From an uncultured Porphyromonadaceae bacterium (GTDB taxonomy: Bacteria; Bacteroidota; Bacteroidia; Bacteroidales; Muribaculaceae): a DNA stretch of 7,191 nucleotides. The notes beneath the pieces are model-generated. The model was not told the DNA's origin. It saw only the letters and a program-made list of their open reading frames with translations, and searched no databases. Made by a program: the position numbers and the translations under genes. Positions 4,436 through 7,191 of the stretch are shown here, piece by piece. Positions within the stretch are counted from its first letter, which is position 1. Each line of letters opens with the position of its first letter. Where the stretch lies: the NCBI GenBank assembly GCA_905193995.1, contig CAJJQT010000096.1:1-7191 (forward strand). Reading direction: 5' to 3'.

Positions 4436-7191
4436 ATGGAATACAATCACCGCGAGATTGAAAGCCGCTGGCAAGAGCAGTGGAAGAAGGACAAGACTTA
4501 CAAGGCTGAGATAAACAAGGACAAGCCCAAGTATTATGTGCTGGACATGTTCCCTTATCCGTCGGGTGCGGGCCTGCACGTAGGCCATCCGCTCGGCTAC
4601 ATAGCCAGCGACATCTATTCGCGATACAAGCGCCTGCAGGGTTTCAACGTGCTGCATCCGATGGGCTACGACGCCTATGGGCTTCCTGCCGAGCAGTATG
4701 CCATACAGACCGGTCAGCATCCCGAGACGACCACGACGGTCAACATCAACCGCTACCGCTCGCAGCTCGACAAGATCGGTTTCTGCTACGACTGGGACCG
4801 CGAGATCCGCACCTGCGATCCGGAATACTATAAGTGGACGCAGTGGGCGTTCATAGAGATGTTCAACCACTATTACGACACCGAGGCCGACAAGGCGCGG
4901 CCGATAGCTGACCTGATAGCCCATTTGGAGAAGCACGGCACAGAGGGGCTGCATGCCGCCGGACGCGAGGTACAGTTCACGGCCGACGAATGGAAGGCCA
5001 TGGACGACAAGCAGCGCAGCAACGCGCTGATGAACTTTCGCATCGCCTATCTGGGCAACACGATGGTGAACTGGTGTCCGAAACTCGGTACGGTGCTTGC
5101 CAACGACGAGGTGAGCGAGGGTCTGTCGGTGCGCGGCGGCTATCCGGTGGAGCAGAAGCTCATGTATCAGTGGTGCCTGCGCGTGTCGGCCTACGCCCAG
5201 CGCCTGCTCGACGGGCTTGACCGTCTCGACTGGACCGAATCGCTCAAGGAGACCCAGCGCAACTGGATCGGTCGCAGCGAGGGCGCTGAGATGCGCTTCA
5301 AGGTGGCCGACAGCGACGTGGAGCTGGAGATCTTCACAACGCGCGCCGACACGGTGTTCGGCGTGACGTTCATGGTGCTCGCTCCCGAGAGCAAATATGT
5401 AGAGGAGGTTACCCGTCCCGAGCACAAGGCCGAAGTCGACGAATACGTGGCTGCTGTCAAGAACAAGACCGAGCGCGAGCGCATGATAGAAAAGAAAGTG
5501 ACAGGCGTGTTCACGGGCTCATATGCCATAAATCCGCTTACGGGCAAACAGATTCCGATCTGGGTCAGCGACTATGTGCTGGCCGGCTACGGCACGGGCG
5601 CCATCATGGCCGTACCGGCCCACGACAGCCGTGATTATGCCTTCGCCCGCGCGTTCGACCTGCCGGTCATCCCGCTGATCGAGGGCGCCGACGTCAGCGA
5701 GCAGAGCTTCGACGCCAAGGAGGGCCGCATGATCAACAGCGCCTCGGCCGACCTCAACCTCAACGGCCTCGAGGTGAAGGAAGCCATAGCCCGCACAAAA
5801 AAATATATAGAGGAGAAAGGCATCGGCAAGGTGAAAGTAAACTACCGCCTGCGCGATGCCATCTTCAGCCGCCAGCGCTACTGGGGCGAGCCGTTCCCTA
5901 TATACTATAAGGACGGCATCCCGATGATGCTCGGACTCGACAAGCTGCCTCTGCTGCTTCCCGAAATCAGCGAGTACCGCCCGACCGAGACGGGCGAGCC
6001 GCCGCTGGGCCGGGCCAAGAACTGGAAAACCGAGGAAGGCTTCCCGCTCGAACTGAATACGATGCCGGGATTCGCCGGGTCGTCGGCCTACTATCTGCGC
6101 TATATGGATCCGCGCAACAGCGAATATCTCGTGTCGCCTGAAGCCAACGGCTACTGGCGTCAGGTCGACCTCTACATCGGAGGCACGGAGCATGCCACCG
6201 GCCACCTTATCTACAGTCGGTTCTGGAACAAATTCCTCTACGATCTGGGCAAGGTGTGCGAGGACGAGCCGTTCCGCAAGCTCATCAACCAGGGCATGAT
6301 CCAGGGTCGTACGAGCTTCGTGTACCGAATCAAGGACACCAACACCTTCGTAAGCCACGGGCTGAAGGATCAGTACGACACCACTCCGATACGAGTCGAC
6401 ATCAATCTGGTAAAGAACGACGAGCTCGACACCGAGGGCTTCAAGAAATGGCGCCCCGACTTCGCGACGGCCGAATTCATCCTCGAGGACGGCAAGTACG
6501 TCTGCGGATATGCCGTGGAGAAGATGTCGAAGTCGATGTTCAACGTCGTGAATCCCGACGACATCGTTGAACGCTACGGCGCCGACACCCTGCGCCTGTA
6601 TGAGATGTTCCTCGGCCCGCTCGAGCAGTCGAAGCCATGGGACACCAACGGCATCGACGGCGTGAACCGCTTCATAAAAAAACTCTGGAGCCTCTACTAC
6701 AAGGGCGACACCCTGCTGGTCGATGACAGCGAGCCCGCCGCCGAGGATCTGAAGATAATCCACACGCTGATCAAGAAGGTGACGACCGACATCGAGAACT
6801 TCTCGTACAACACGTCGGTGGCCGCATTCATGATCTGCGTCAACGAACTTACGCGCCGCAAATGCCATTCGCGCCGTGTGCTCGAAGATCTGGTCATCGT
6901 GCTCGCGCCGTTTGCACCTCATGTGGCTGAGGAACTCTGGCATTCGGCCCTGGACCATACCACTACCGTCAACGACGCTCCGTGGCCGAAATGGAACGAG
7001 GAATATCTGCGCGAGTCGACCGTCACCTACGCTGTGTCGTTCAACGGCAAGGCGCGCTACAACATCACCGTCGACGCATCGGCTCCCCGCGAGGAAGTCG
7101 AGAAAATAGCTCTGGAGAACGAGGGCGCAGCCAAGTGGCTTGAAGGCAAAACGATCCGCAAGATTATAGTAGTGCCCGGGAAAATTGTAAA
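4436..7191 (+). CDS. leuS: Leucyl-tRNA synthetase (3' end outside window)
   Basis: This class I aminoacyl-tRNA synthetase attaches leucine to tRNA-Leu in the cytoplasm and edits mischarged products. The frame is intact for 918 codons to the window edge. The HIGH motif is HVGH (48-51, in '[12 protein letters not shown]') and the KMSKS motif is intact (696-700). The CP1 editing domain shows the Thr-rich loop TTRADT (301-306) and [15 protein letters not shown] (386-400). Other family blocks are [19 protein letters not shown] and [18 protein letters not shown]. The C-terminal domain reaches '[12 protein letters not shown]', which normally comes within a few residues of the stop. About 50 residues near 149-200 have no counterpart in the E. 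coli enzyme as I recall it and look like the Bacteroidota-type insertion. Zinc-finger cysteines are absent near '[12 protein letters not shown]', as in many LeuS. The start ATG gives [12 protein letters not shown], normal for the family. Confidence 0.97.
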   Translation, partial: MEYNHREIESRWQEQWKKDKTYKAEINKDKPKYYVLDMFPYPSGAGLHVGHPLGYIASDIYSRYKRLQGFNVLHPMGYDAYGLPAEQYAIQTGQHPETTTTVNINRYRSQLDKIGFCYDWDREIRTCDPEYYKWTQWAFIEMFNHYYDTEADKARPIADLIAHLEKHGTEGLHAAGREVQFTADEWKAMDDKQRSNALMNFRIAYLGNTMVNWCPKLGTVLANDEVSEGLSVRGGYPVEQKLMYQWCLRVSAYAQRLLDGLDRLDWTESLKETQRNWIGRSEGAEMRFKVADSDVELEIFTTRADTVFGVTFMVLAPESKYVEEVTRPEHKAEVDEYVAAVKNKTERERMIEKKVTGVFTGSYAINPLTGKQIPIWVSDYVLAGYGTGAIMAVPAHDSRDYAFARAFDLPVIPLIEGADVSEQSFDAKEGRMINSASADLNLNGLEVKEAIARTKKYIEEKGIGKVKVNYRLRDAIFSRQRYWGEPFPIYYKDGIPMMLGLDKLPLLLPEISEYRPTETGEPPLGRAKNWKTEEGFPLELNTMPGFAGSSAYYLRYMDPRNSEYLVSPEANGYWRQVDLYIGGTEHATGHLIYSRFWNKFLYDLGKVCEDEPFRKLINQGMIQGRTSFVYRIKDTNTFVSHGLKDQYDTTPIRVDINLVKNDELDTEGFKKWRPDFATAEFILEDGKYVCGYAVEKMSKSMFNVVNPDDIVERYGADTLRLYEMFLGPLEQSKPWDTNGIDGVNRFIKKLWSLYYKGDTLLVDDSEPAAEDLKIIHTLIKKVTTDIENFSYNTSVAAFMICVNELTRRKCHSRRVLEDLVIVLAPFAPHVAEELWHSALDHTTTVNDAPWPKWNEEYLRESTVTYAVSFNGKARYNITVDASAPREEVEKIALENEGAAKWLEGKTIRKIIVVPGKIV

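Noticed and set aside
4421..5425. Minus-strand open frame (334 codons) opposite the start of leuS
   Set aside because: It is antisense to the HIGH motif and following LeuS blocks and shows no recognisable domain.
5519..6958. Long minus-strand open frame (479 codons) opposite leuS
   Set aside because: It lies wholly antisense to an intact leuS with all catalytic motifs. GC-rich codon bias opens the opposite frame, and the translation has no family motif.

Overview
The window looks like a piece of a Bacteroidales chromosome, most likely Muribaculaceae or a close relative. The reasons are the Bacteroidota -7 promoter motif TAnnTTTG upstream of two genes, A-rich leaders instead of Shine-Dalgarno sites, a Bacteroidota-type leucyl-tRNA synthetase, and a large secreted protein ending in the 'NLQG..V...L..GLYIRRQG....KV' tail common in that group. 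The taxonomic call is inferred from these traits, not from a database match.

Four genes can be supported, arranged divergently around one intergenic region. On the left, both on the minus strand, are a large secreted modular protein (2494 down past base 1; its stop lies outside the window) and a 92-aa XRE-type helix-turn-helix protein (2873-2595). On the right, both on the plus strand, are nadA, quinolinate synthase (3404-4354), and leuS, leucyl-tRNA synthetase (from 4436, cut by the window end only a few codons before its expected stop). NadA makes the quinolinate precursor of NAD and LeuS charges tRNA-Leu; they share orientation and may share a transcript but have no direct functional link. 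No frameshift was seen in any of the four genes.

The most notable region is the 530-bp gap between the divergent genes (2874-3403). It holds a perfect DnaA box (TGTGGATAA), a one-mismatch box, several two-mismatch boxes, three copies of the 10-mer GTGTTGAAAA plus a fourth 9-bp match in the first codons of nadA, a 12-bp-spaced direct repeat, a terminator-like hairpin and a very AT-rich stretch. With genes pointing away on both sides, this fits a chromosomal replication origin (oriC). That is a hypothesis from pattern reading, not proven. The promoters of the XRE gene and nadA also lie in this region.

I found no defence system, mobile element, CRISPR array, tRNA or rRNA. nadA and leuS are ordinary housekeeping genes.
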